DNA of 64,000 nucleotides, taken from NCBI GenBank assembly GCA_905250075.1, contig CAJNOP010000002.1, positions 8,235,565-8,299,564 of the forward strand, in the 5' to 3' direction. The translations under genes were made by a program, and so were the position numbers. Shown one piece after another: positions 1 through 11,800 of this stretch. Each line of letters starts with the position of its first letter. Position 1 is the stretch's first letter. Below the pieces are notes generated by a model. It saw only the letters and a program-made list of their open reading frames with translations. It was not told the DNA's origin and ran no database searches. The DNA comes from Rotaria sp. Silwood1 (Eukaryota; Rotifera; Eurotatoria; Philodinida; Philodinidae).

Positions 1-403
1 ATAGTGGATTTCACGTTTTATCTACTTCTAAAATAGTTCTGTTCCCAGAGTTGATCTTTACCTCAAAAAACCTGTTTCTAATGAAAATATATGGAACAAA
101 TTGACTGATCTTTTTTTTTTTAATCAAAATAGTTAAATAAGGAAGCTAGTCGCGTTTCCAACATTTTTTTCCAGAAAGATGCACGTAAAAAATTGGAGAT
201 ATTAGAACTTCCAATATAGCATTTTATTCAATATTGAACGCTCTTTCTGATGGCGCGCAATATATTACAATAAGAAGGAATATGTAGGAACTAATGCCAC
301 TTTTTTCGCTTTTCTTCAGCTATTCTTGTTAAAGTCTGATTTTTTCGGCGAAGATAAAATCTGGAAACAGAACTTTCTTGAAAAAAAACAAAGTTCTTTT
401 TAG
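1..403. other. 5' flank of the glycosyltransferase fusion gene
   Basis: AT-rich non-coding sequence. No conserved exon was found on either strand. It presumably holds the promoter and 5' UTR of the gene starting at 404, but I see no clear TATA or initiator element to assign. Confidence 0.4.
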
Positions 404-3400
404 ATGAAACGTCTTTCGGGCTTACTTGAAACAATAAATTCGATCATTTCAAAAGCAAGAAGCTCGTGCTCACCGTATCTGATCATCATTGTATTGTTTA
501 GTCTTGTCATAAGTTATCCTCACTTGAACAATTTCTATGGTCGCTACCTGGTGTCAAAACGTGCTGTTATGGGGGTCAACGGTATACCAAATTACATGAA
601 AACAAGATTGAGCACATACAATTTGGAGTATTTTGATGATGTCAATAGTATTCCTGGTACAACTGGACCAGGAATCCCGAAGGCGATTCGATCAGCTTTA
701 TCAAAAAAATATGGCGGTGTGAACACTAGTGCTACAGAGTCTTATGGTGCTGCTAAAGGTAATTGAAGTTTGTGATATACTCGACATTTATTTGCACAAT
801 CGTATTTAATCTTTCCAGAATCTTGTTTGCGTATAAGGAACACTATTATAGCTTACTTTCGAGTTTTTCCGACGCCTTTGTTACTGCAGCGATTTCGCTT
901 GATATTTGGATGCGTATGAAATCTTTGTCAAATTGATCTCTCTTTGCAAATGATTATCTATGCGCTGGTTTGCATTCATGCTGTTGTTGGGTGACATGAA
1001 AGAATTAACTACGATTGTAAGAGAATTTTGATATAATTACAATGAATGACAAAATACAAGACGAATATGTTTAGAAGAGAGGGAAATATTGACTCTACAC
1101 AGTTTTTCTTCTTCTTTTTGCGTTACACCATCTCTTTCAATGATATCATAGTTCGCTTATCATCTGTGTACGCTCTGATACATGAACTCATCGTTTCACG
1201 AAGGCGAAAAAGCGCCTACAAGATCATTTTCAACAAGAAGCCAATCGAAAGAAAATCTCATTGATACCAAATTGGTCTGCGATTGTGAAAATTTGATACG
1301 AAGCTTATGAGCTCATTAGAAACTATTGATGAAATTTGTATCTGCTATTGGAATGAGTTTGACTGATCTACATTAAACGAAAATTAGGGTTTACCAATTG
1401 AAAGAAGTTTTCAAAACGAAAATAATGACTCCGTGATTTCGATGTAATTTCTTACAAATTTTTTTACATCACACAACTTCACTATTGAGTTTTTCAATGA
1501 CGTGTGATGTTAAACCAATTTTCAACAAGTAGCTGCGATGTGACTTTCACATTGTCATCGTAGTGTCGAACTAGTGACTTAATAGAATGTCAACCGATGG
1601 ATACACGCATTCTGTTGGATACTGATTTTCAAGATGTATATCTAGTGAAAATTTGGTTAAAATGACCTAAGCCCTAAGAAGTTTCACATACTTCCGAACT
1701 TTCGACCAGTAATGTATTTCTCCATCACAAATATATTATTTTGATTTCAGTTGTGACTACTAATGGGCCGAAGGAAGACGTAAAAGAAAAAATAAAGAAT
1801 TGTCAGTACAAATGTATTTGCTAACAAACGAAAGATAGAAACACTTTCTCTCAGTTTCGTCTGCCATCAAAGTTCTTTCATTTTAGCTGTTAAACAATTT
1901 GAAGAAGAGTGTGGTTGGAACTCTACTACCTCGAATTTCATCCGTCCGAAATGCACAGATCAATTTCAGTTCATTCGAAAGACACCACAATTTGATTTAA
2001 GTAAATACTACAATGAGATCGACATTGTGATACCGTCCATACGTGATCTTGACTTTCTCGAAGATTGGAAATCTTTTTTTCAACATTTCCATCTGATCAT
2101 CATACAAGATGGTGATCCAGATAAGTTTTTACGAATTCCACAGTGGGCTGACTATGAACTGTACAACAGACGTGATATAGAAGCGTCTTTGGGAAAAGAT
2201 AAACAATGGATCATCAGCTCACAAGATGCATCGATTCGAAACTTTGGCTTTCTCATCTCAAATAAAACATTTATTTATACAATTGACGATGACTGTTTGC
2301 CAGCTCAGGATGCCAACGGAAATCACATCAATGCATTACAAAGACATATTCAGAACCTTGTCACTAATTCAACTCCTTATTTTTTCAACACTCTGTATGA
2401 TCCTTATCGTGAAGGTTCCGATTTTGTTCGTGGATATCCATTTAGTTTGCGAAGAGGTGTGCCTACAGCAATTTCTCATGGTATTTGGCTCAATGCTCCG
2501 GACTATGATGCACCCACTCAATTACTCAAAGTTGATGAACGTAATACACTTCTTGCTGACATAACTATAACAGTACCTGCTGGTGTGCTCTATCCAATGT
2601 GTTCTATGAATGTAGCTTTTAATCGCAAGTTGATTGGACCAGCTTTCATGCAAGGTCTCATGGGCTCTGGCATGCCTTGGGGACGATATGATGATATGTT
2701 TGCTGGATGGGCAAGTAAGGTGGTAGTAGATCATCTCGGTCTTGGAGTCAAAACAGGAGCACCTTATATTCGACACAACAAAGCTTCAAATCCATTTACT
2801 AATCTTAAAAAGGAATATATGGGAATGTTTTGGCAAGAAGATATTATTGCTTTCTTTCAAAAAGTACGATTCTCATCATCTGCAAAAACTCCTCAAGACT
2901 GCTACTTAGAATTGGCTGAAATGATTCGTGCAAATCTGAGTTATTTGAATGAATATTTTAGTCGACTAGCTACAGCCATGGAAATTTGGATTGAACAGTG
3001 GAATCGAGCTCAAAATGGCGAGATGAGTTTTAGACCTAGTCGAAAGAATCGACGAAAGAGTGCTGTCAGTCCATTTGCTGTATTCACTATTTGTCGTAAT
3101 GAGCCTGGTTACTTGCCTATCTGGCTAAAATATTATCGTCGCTATTTCGCCGATGAAGATATTTATATTTTGGATAATGATAGTAACGATGGATCGACAT
3201 CAAATCTGCCAGTAAATGTTATTCGTGTTCACTCCGAAAAGTATTTTGATCACTATTGGCTAGTTGAAACAATCCAGAATAAGTTACGAGATTTACTTAA
3301 GAGTGGATACAAATATGTTTTGTTTGCTGAAATTGATGAAATAATTATACCTGATCCGGCTAAATACCCATTGGGCTTAATTGATTATATTAATCGAACA

Positions 3401-3875
3401 AATATCTCAGTTGTTCGTGTCAAAGCATACGATGTTCGTCACAATGCGACTTCAGAATCAACACTCAAGTTAAATGAATCGATTCTTCAACAGCGTCGTT
3501 ATTGGACACGACGCCACCATTATGATAAACCGCTCTTAACCAACAAACTACTACATTGGTCTCCCGGTTTCCATTACTGTCAAGAGCCTGCAACCCAGTT
3601 AGAATATTTTTTTTGTTTCAATTGAGATAGATGTTTTTTTGTTTTAATTTAGGGACGGAAATTTGATCATGTTTCACTTGCAACGAATGGACCATGATTT
3701 TTATATGAATCGTACTGAATGGAAAAGTCGACAGAACTTTAAAATGGAGGATATACACAGAGGGATGGGTGTGCAACATCTTTACCGTGGTGAAAAAGCC
3801 GAAAAATTCTTCAGTACCATTGATGGTGACCTATCCGAAATTCCGACACTTTATCGATCCTTGGCTTTCTTCTAG
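404..3875 (+). CDS. Membrane-anchored RGP (UDP-arabinopyranose mutase-like, GT75) fused to a GT2-type glycosyltransferase
   Basis: Exons 404-758, 1887-3597 and 3653-3875 join in phase to give 762 aa; a 51-nt exon at 1751-1801 could add 17 aa. Residues about 23-39 form one hydrophobic signal-anchor, so a type II Golgi protein is likely. Residues about 162-490 closely match plant reversibly glycosylated polypeptides: the start [16 protein letters not shown], an acidic DDD metal motif (252-254), and [10 protein letters not shown], which holds the two arginines needed in plant UAM (here R300 and R307). Plant enzymes interconvert UDP-arabinopyranose and UDP-arabinofuranose and are cytosolic. Residues about 515-762 are a second glycosyltransferase (Glyco_tranf_2_4 type), with [19 protein letters not shown], an EIDE acidic motif and a [10 protein letters not shown] end; exon 3 supplies that end. 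Several N-glycosylation sequons fit a luminal location. The domain calls are firm; donor, substrate and role are unknown. Confidence 0.85.
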
Positions 3876-6430
3876 CCAATAACATGATTTTCGTTCATTT
3901 TGATTGTAAAATTTGTTTTTCAGCTAGAAAAAGTAAATAACGATCAATTTGTTGAAACTAATCTGTAAGATGTGATTCAAAAAACAGTAAGAAAGTAGTA
4001 AAAGTAATTAGAATTCTAAGACTCGTCAAGTAAAACCTTCAGCAACAACCTATGACATTAGAAAGTGAAGATAATGGCATCCCTCTAAGTTTGAAGGATA
4101 TCTCTCTCCATTTGGATCATGATTTATGACATCTGATACAGAAGTTGTTTCGGATATTTCTCAGACGGATAGAAAATATTTTGCAGGTAGCACAAAAGAC
4201 TGAGGTAGATATATATGAAACATGATGATTTTCAGCCTCAGTAGGTTATCCAAAACGATGACATAAATAATCCTAAGCCATTTCAAAAATCATTGTTAAA
4301 TTTTCCTGTGTAGTTTTGCCTGTTAAACGTGAGCATAAGATTAAATTTATGCTTGAAATGAACATCTTTTTAAGTGAACTCTATCACAACTATCGTTGAT
4401 ATAATCTTTTACATTCCTCACAAGAAGTCAAAGACCGTTCTCACTTCATCTTTTGCTGTAAGTTAGTGATAAAACTTGTTCCTAGATAACAACAATTTTT
4501 AAATCAGACTGGTTGTTAACTGACTTGTTATTTAATTAAATTGATTTGGTTTAGTTTTAAGGATGAAATATTCGTGAGTTACTGTTACTTAAAAAGCAAC
4601 TTATAGTGATGATTTCTCGTATTTGATTATAACTATAGGATTGTAGATAAAACAAAGTGCATATCATTTGACCAATAGTGTACAAATAACAGAAACCGTT
4701 TTCGAAAAGACTTTTCTATTGAAAAGAGACGCACTTCTTCGTTTTGAAAAATGAATGAGGGTATTTAAAAAGCAAGATCGAATAAATAACTGGCTATTTA
4801 TATTAAAGTCACTCGTCATGTCGACATGAATGGCATATTGATATAAACTATTATATAAAGCTTGATGGTAATACTTTATGTTTACTAAAATTAGCATTTC
4901 TGAATACGAATTTCTTTAATTTATGATCAGCTCTCTTCATTTCGTAATTTTTTCAGAGTAAAAATGCTGTTACTTTGGATCAGGTTAACTACCATTTTCT
5001 TTTATTTCTATCACATTAGAAAGCACTATAAGGGTGCTAATTATCGTATCGGTACTCGACCCGTGGATTATATTATTCTAACACATTGCCGATAGTTCAA
5101 CAAGATGACCAATCAATTATTTGATCAAGGATATCGATATCAAACAGTAGCATTACAAAAGATCTATTTTCAATTTTTTTTAATGAATTATAATGTTAAA
5201 TATGAAGTTTGTACTTCCACAAATAATGAGTTTTCTCATCGTTATTTGGAGACGGCTAGTGGATCCGCAAATTTCATTACTCTGTTATATTATTTTCCTT
5301 TCAGTAAAAGATCTAACAATGTTTGCATCATTTTGCCTGTTTTTTTGTTGTTGCATAGCTCAACAGTTCGTTAAACAGTTTCATTTTAATGTATTGGACT
5401 ATTAAAAATATACTTATTTATACTTCGCTCAAGCAATATTTCAGAATATTCGTCTGACATTTTGTAACTATCGTCATAGAAAAAAGATCGTTTGATGATT
5501 CACATGCAATGAATGAACATTAAGTTAAATAAAGAATTAGTAATAATGTTTATTAAATATGGTCCATATTCCGAGATTTTATAGCGGTTACGAGTGCTAT
5601 CAAGATGATTTTAAAGTCTATCAGATTACAAAATAAAATTATCGAGTGCTATGTTAATGTAAGAGAATAGGACTATCATGGATTCATGTATTGTGTTTAG
5701 TGTATCATAACCGATATAAAGATGAAAGAGTGCAGTAATAACATTCAATCTTTCACTTCTACTGCACTAATCACTGTTTTTTTATAGTCATCAAAAGTCA
5801 GGGAGTGTTTAGCAATACTTTTTTGTTTTAAAAACAACTTTGATATTGCTTTAGCAAACTCCATTGCATTAATCAAAATATAATTTGAATATGGACGAAA
5901 ATGAAGCGAAAGATCGATATTCTATTGATACATCGAATTAACATAAAGAAGCTTCTAGAATACAACCATTATTTGCATGGGATACGGAGGATGAGTCTTC
6001 TCTTTGTCCACATATCGAACTCTTCTATCCTTCTCGCTGTTTTCTATACATATTTAAAAGAATATGTTTCTCTATGGTATAATACAGTTTTGATTCTGTA
6101 AACGTAATTCATCATCATTTGTGTCGATACTTAGTAAGTGTTTTAAAAAAAAACAACTTCGGTTCGGATCATTACAATACTAAACCAGCCCTTTTTTGTT
6201 TATCTTCGAATTGAAACTGAGAATTTTAATGCCTCTTTTGTTATAATATCTAAAGTGCAAATTGTACTACTATAGTAGTTTAGCCAGGAAATAAAATCTA
6301 TTTCAACATAATAATGCATTGCATTTATCTACTTCAAACTTTTTTTCGTCCTTAAAAATGTTAATATAATACTTTTATAGCTCAAGTTGTTGCTATCGAA
6401 TCCAGTGTTCTAATATTTGATCAATTATTA
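3876..6430. other. Gene-poor AT-rich interval
   Basis: No gene can be supported. Short open frames near 5100-5400 and 5901-6101 lack recognisable motifs and conserved splice structure. The first 100 bases or so probably include the 3' UTR of the upstream gene. Confidence 0.4.
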
Positions 6431-7620
6431 GACATGATTTGTACTGACGAATAAAATAAAGGAATTGAATATTTCTATGAATTGTTACAAAAACAAAGTT
6501 CTCACTTGAAAATTCTAATACGTATTATGCTTCTCAAATCTGAATTGTTAGCAGATATCTTCGATTGTTCAACAGCTGAAAATTATTAAAACAAATCTTT
6601 TGTAATTAATATTGTCAAACTGTTGATAAAAGTACATAAGTCTTTTAGTAAGTCAAATTCAAGACCGTAAAGGAGCACGAAAAATATTCACGCATGACTA
6701 TTGTTTTTGTTAATCTTCGAACAACAGTGCCAATTATGTAAGACACAACGGCCAAACCAATGGATTCTTCACTATCGGTTTCTTCAACAATTGATTCCAT
6801 CAGATTCGATACTCAGCGCAGTGCTGTGACGCTTTCTATCCTTGCATCAAATATTTTTGGTCATAATTTCGAGATGATACCTCATGCTGAAGAAATTGTA
6901 TGTAAACTATTTAACGAATTCAAGAACGTATTGGAACATCAAACACTTTGTATGATTAATCAAGTGAAATTTCTTGAGGAATTGTCATTTTGAGACAAAC
7001 TTTTTACTGATAAAACTGCAAAGAAATTAAATCAATTTGTTAATCCATCGATTGCTTATCGACAAAGTCAAGCTCTTGATCGTCTATGATTGGCTGTTGA
7101 TCATCAAGTTGAAATGAATTGGATTCTTAAAAAGTTTTGATGCCTAATGACGAAATTGAACAAGCATACTATAAAGAACTTGATCGCACTGTATCTAATG
7201 AAACAGCTCCTGCTTAAAAATATACATCTGATCTGTAGGTGAGTGAAGCAATTATCTAATGGAACTCTTCGTCTTTGCGCATCAATATATTGAAAACATA
7301 CAATGTCCAGTTTCAATGATAAATTGAATAACCACATGTTCAATATTATGATCGTAATTAACACTAATGTTTTACATTGACGTGAAGACTATTGACTTCG
7401 CTCCATTGAATTGAGTTATAAACTATGAATCAAACCAAAATTAGATCATCTATTCGCTTATCTTCGTTTCGGTGTAGTATCTTGACATAGCATTAGACAG
7501 AATTTCGCTTTACTAAAAGTTAAAATCAATTTAGCTATGTTGGTAAAACGCTGTATGTTTAAGTTAGTTTCAGCTGGAACAATGCTACTTGAATGGAAAA
7601 ACGTAACCATGTCGCTTAAG
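6430..7620 (+). pseudogene. Possible decayed coding locus, family not recognised
   Basis: Codon-like sequence reads in short stretches broken by stops: an open piece at 6760-6993, then in-frame continuation through 7120 with stops at about 6991 and 7087, and more pieces in shifted frames. Composition is more coding-like than the flanks. No family was recognised, so this could also be chance. Confidence 0.25.
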
Positions 7621-8053
7621 GATGAAATGTTTGTATATTTCGAAAATAGAGATCTTTTTTAATCTTCACAGTTGAAATTCTACATTGAATAAAATTCAAA
7701 AGTTCTTCAACATAAATAGCAACAAAATTAATCATACTCTTTTATCCAAATGATCATAATTATTTTACTATATTGCCTTTCAGTTTCAAAAATGTTAAAT
7801 AATTGAAATTGTATTCATTATGCTATATAATATAATATAAAATTTCTTTTATTCGTGTACTTATATCTAGAAGATTACTTTACAATGACTCAAAAGTATT
7901 GGAAACCAAACTTTGTGTCGAAATATCGGAGTATATGCCTAGAATAAAATAAATATGTTTTATTTCATTTCAACGAATTAGAATAAATTATTTGTGCATT
8001 TCCATAAGAACGCAAACGAAACAATAAAGTGAAATCTATCTCAATTTCTTTTT

Positions 8054-8518
8054 CTATTTATCTTTCTTCGACGAATTTATAATCGAATTATTCTTAATTT
8101 CTTTACTTGAGTCAATAGTTTTTTGCCATTGAATTGGATTATTACGATATATTGGCCATGGTGGTAAGGTTAACTATAGCAAAGAAAAAGAATCATTTAA
8201 TAAATGATATTTTAATGAATTTCATACTAAAACGGCAACAAAAGTTCCCAAAAGAACACTATAGATTGTCATACTAAATTGTTGCATCATATAACCAATA
8301 ATAAAACCGATAATCTATAATAAAATAGAATGAATATAAAAATCTATAAGAATAATATATTACATCTTACACCGAATAAACTGATGATGACTTGAAAAAG
8401 TCGTTCAGCCATTTTTTGACCACAAAAATCCTATGAAAAAAAAAATTTTGCAAAATAAATTTATTTAAAACTTGATTTTTACCATATGTGTATAAAATGG
8501 CCACTCAATATTAATCAT
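8054..8518 (-). CDS. SPCS1: Signal peptidase complex subunit 1
   Basis: Four exons on the minus strand, 8483-8518, 8371-8430, 8228-8314 and 8054-8173, give 100 aa, close to the 102 aa of the vertebrate protein. The exons are split by introns of 52-56 nt. The sequence DFCGQKMAERLFQ followed by two membrane spans (about 24-41 and 47-64) and the hallmark LTLPPWPIYR identify the SPC12 family. It is a small ER-membrane subunit of signal peptidase that supports cleavage of secretory signal peptides without being the protease. The lysine/serine-rich tail is expected to be cytosolic. It is divergent from the NEK1-like gene, with 329 bp between start codons. Confidence 0.93.
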
Positions 8519-8847
8519 TTTCATAGAAAACAAAACAATACGATTGTCTTTATCATTTAACGACTTGTAATTAGAATTGGTTGATAGCTCATTTTATGAT
8601 GCCGCCACTGTCTATTACGTATTCTTATGTTGAAGGGTGTATCGATGGTGAATTATGTTGAATATGGTTCTAATCTTGACGAATCATTCTTATGATGACT
8701 CATAGTTAACAATAAATAAAAAGAAAAAAAAAAAAGAAAATATTCTTATTTGATTATTATATACTTATTATATTACGATAGCCAATGATATATTTTGTTA
8801 GTAATAAAATATATGCTTTTTTTTCTTAATAACATGATTATTTATAA
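8519..8847. promoter_or_regulatory. Intergenic region shared by divergent SPCS1 and NEK1-like genes
   Basis: These 329 bp lie between two start codons facing away from each other, so they should contain both promoters and 5' UTRs. The sequence is AT-rich with an A-tract near 8725. No specific factor site is claimed. Confidence 0.45.
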
Positions 8848-11800
8848 ATGAGTGCGATTAATAAACCCAGATATATGGAAAAATATAATCGACAAAAATT
8901 AATCGGCTCAGGTGCTTTTGGTCAAGCATGGCTTGTTCAAGCTAAAGCCGATGGAAAACAATTGGTTATGAAAGAAATAAAAATTGCTAAAGTGAGATAT
9001 TAAATTTTTATTTGATATGTTTCATTTTAATCTTTATTTCATAGATGGGTAAAAAAGAACGTGATGATGCAAGAAAAGAAGTATGTTAAAAAAAATACAA
9101 ATGTGTTTTCTAATATAAAACAAAATCACTTTTTAAGGTTGATGTTCTTGGTAAAATGAAACATCCATATATTGTATCATATTTGGAATCATTTGAAGGT
9201 AAATATATGAAAATATTCTCTTGTCTATTTATATGAAAACAGTATTCTATAGTGAACAACAATGAATTAGTATGGAACTTCATTCAAAAATTGTCGTGTT
9301 TGATAAAGTATTGATTGACATAATGCATGAGATTAACTTGTTTTTTCGAAATGAGAAATTTCTTTTTCAACCTCATAATAATACGTAGAGTAGATTACTT
9401 GAAAGAAAATTAAGTAGAATGGCATGTAAATACTAAAATTCTATTGACTAATTAACTATATCAATATTAAAAAACGATAATTACATTTAACATTTTTCAG
9501 CTGCTCTTATGTTTATTAATCTTCCTAGAATAAAATATCATGATCCTCTATATAGAAATTCACATTGGTCCTTCAAAGGAAGGCTTTCTATTCCGAACTA
9601 ACGTTTACATAGAAAATCAAGGATTTTTGAAAAACTCTTCTGGCATTCGAATAGGCGTATCTAGCAAATAAGCGTCGAAAAATCCATGACCATGTATTAT
9701 GGCTTGTAAAGCTTTCCTCATAGATGATTTTTTATGCAGGACGAAAGGTGGATACTTTATTTCATAGCAAAATGTTTGATGAATAATATTTTAGTGTTCT
9801 ATTGCCCCAGTCAAATATGAAAGACATTAAATTTTTAAATTGTATTTATTATTTTCATTATTCTTAAAAATAAAATCAACATGAAAAATTTTCTATTGAA
9901 TAATTCTATATTAGATCTGACAAGTTTATATATTCTAATGGATTATTGTGATGGTGGTGATTTACATTCTCGTATAAAAGCACAACGTGGTATTTTATTT
10001 AATGAAGATCAAATACTTGATTGGTTTGTGCAAATCACATTAGCACTTAAACATGTACATGATCGTAAAGTGCTTCATCGTGATATTAAATCTCAAGTAA
10101 AATAAGAAAAAAAAGGAAACAAAACATTAAAAAAATTTCATTGTTTTCTTTTTCTTCTAGAATGTTTTCTTAACCAGTGATGGTGCAGCTAAATTAGGTG
10201 ATTTTGGTATATCTAAAGTATTAAATACGTAAGTTTTAATTGATAAAAAATCTTTGATGTTATTAATCAAATAATTATTTAGAACATGTGAATTAGCACG
10301 TACACAAATTGGTACACCTTATTATTTATCACCAGAAATATGTCAACAAAAACCATATAATAATAAATCCGATATATGGAGTCTGGGTTGTGTTTTATAT
10401 GAAATGACAACACTTAAACATGCTGTAACTACTATAAGATTAGATTTGAAATTTGTTTTTTTTTTCATTTTGTTTTCTATAGTTCGATGCTGATAATATG
10501 AATGGTCTTATTATGAGAATAGTTCGGTAAGAGATTCGTTTTACGTAGAATTATTTTTTTATCTTATTATTTTTCAGTGGATCATTTAATCCGATTCCAC
10601 CAAAGTACAGTGGTGATTTGCGAATTTTAATAGCATCAATGCTTAGACGTGAACCACGGTAGAATGAAATAATATTTTAGATTTAGATCTTTATTCATTT
10701 TATCTACAGAGAACGTCCATCCATTAATACAATTTTACGAAAACCATTTATAAGTCGACGTATTTCAAAATATCTACCAGAAGAAGTAAAATTCTACAAT
10801 CCTATACAAAACTAGCTGCTCTCTATGAAGTGTATACTATTCTTTATCATATTGAACTCACACTTTGCATACATATGCGTGCTAATAAATCTTGACCGAA
10901 AGCACTAACTCGCCCTCCATCGATCCAAATATACAAGTGTAATGATCAGGATTGAAAGTGTTCTTTAGCGGTAGTAGAAACTAAATCTTCGACAAAGTGG
11001 TTGCATTCGTGAATCGCTAGAAATGATGATCGGAATGGAAGAATGAAACTTACTATGACACGGTCCTTCTCAAAATAGACAGCTGGCCCCAGTTCTTTTT
11101 ATTTCAATTTCTGCCAGAGAACGGCAAATAATGTTGCAAAACCTGGTTTCGATTCAAAGTTACTATGAGACAATAAAAAATCAGCAAAAAGTCAGAAGGT
11201 CTACATTATTATCATTGACATCTGTGACATATAGTAAAGATTATAGTAATCAGCAAGCCTTGAGTCAGGGAAGTCATGTAGGAACACTAACTTGACTTTA
11301 TTCAGTGCTACAGTTCTAAAGTTTGTCAAACGAGTTGGTCAAAGTCATCGTGAAAAAGACCCATCTTACTAAAAACTAGCAGTTGCGCTCATTAACAAAT
11401 ATTCTTAATGAGAAGATAAAGTCTCAGTGATTTCTAACAAAATTCAAACTAGTGATGGAGCTTTCGAATGAGCCATCGAATGAAAATATAATGACAACAT
11501 AGTTAAGATAAGATGATTACAAAAGAAAGATACCGTCTGAATTACAACTCGAGTACATGTGAATCGATGAAAAACAGGTTGATACTTGTGGTTAGAGTTT
11601 ATTGTTGCATGCATGCATGCACCCAAAATATTAGTTCCGTATCATAAAAGATAGTAGCACTTGATGGAAGATCGATATTTTTGTTTTGGACTGTATATAT
11701 ATATTTCTAATAATATTTCATATCGTTTACATATTATAGCAACATAAAGAAGAATTTAGTCATACTGTTATACATAATAACAAAGTTTCAGTTAATCTTG

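Noticed and set aside
5105-5405. Overlapping open frames in the left gene-poor region
   Set aside because: Two overlapping frames in the same strand, no motifs; no evidence for either.
8595-8618. GCCGCCACTG, resembling the end of a hAT element
   Set aside because: No partner terminus found; too short to call.
10786-11739. Search for an extra exon or gene in the long NEK1-like intron 9
   Set aside because: The phases of the flanking exons join directly and the minus-strand frame at 11444-11626 has no support.
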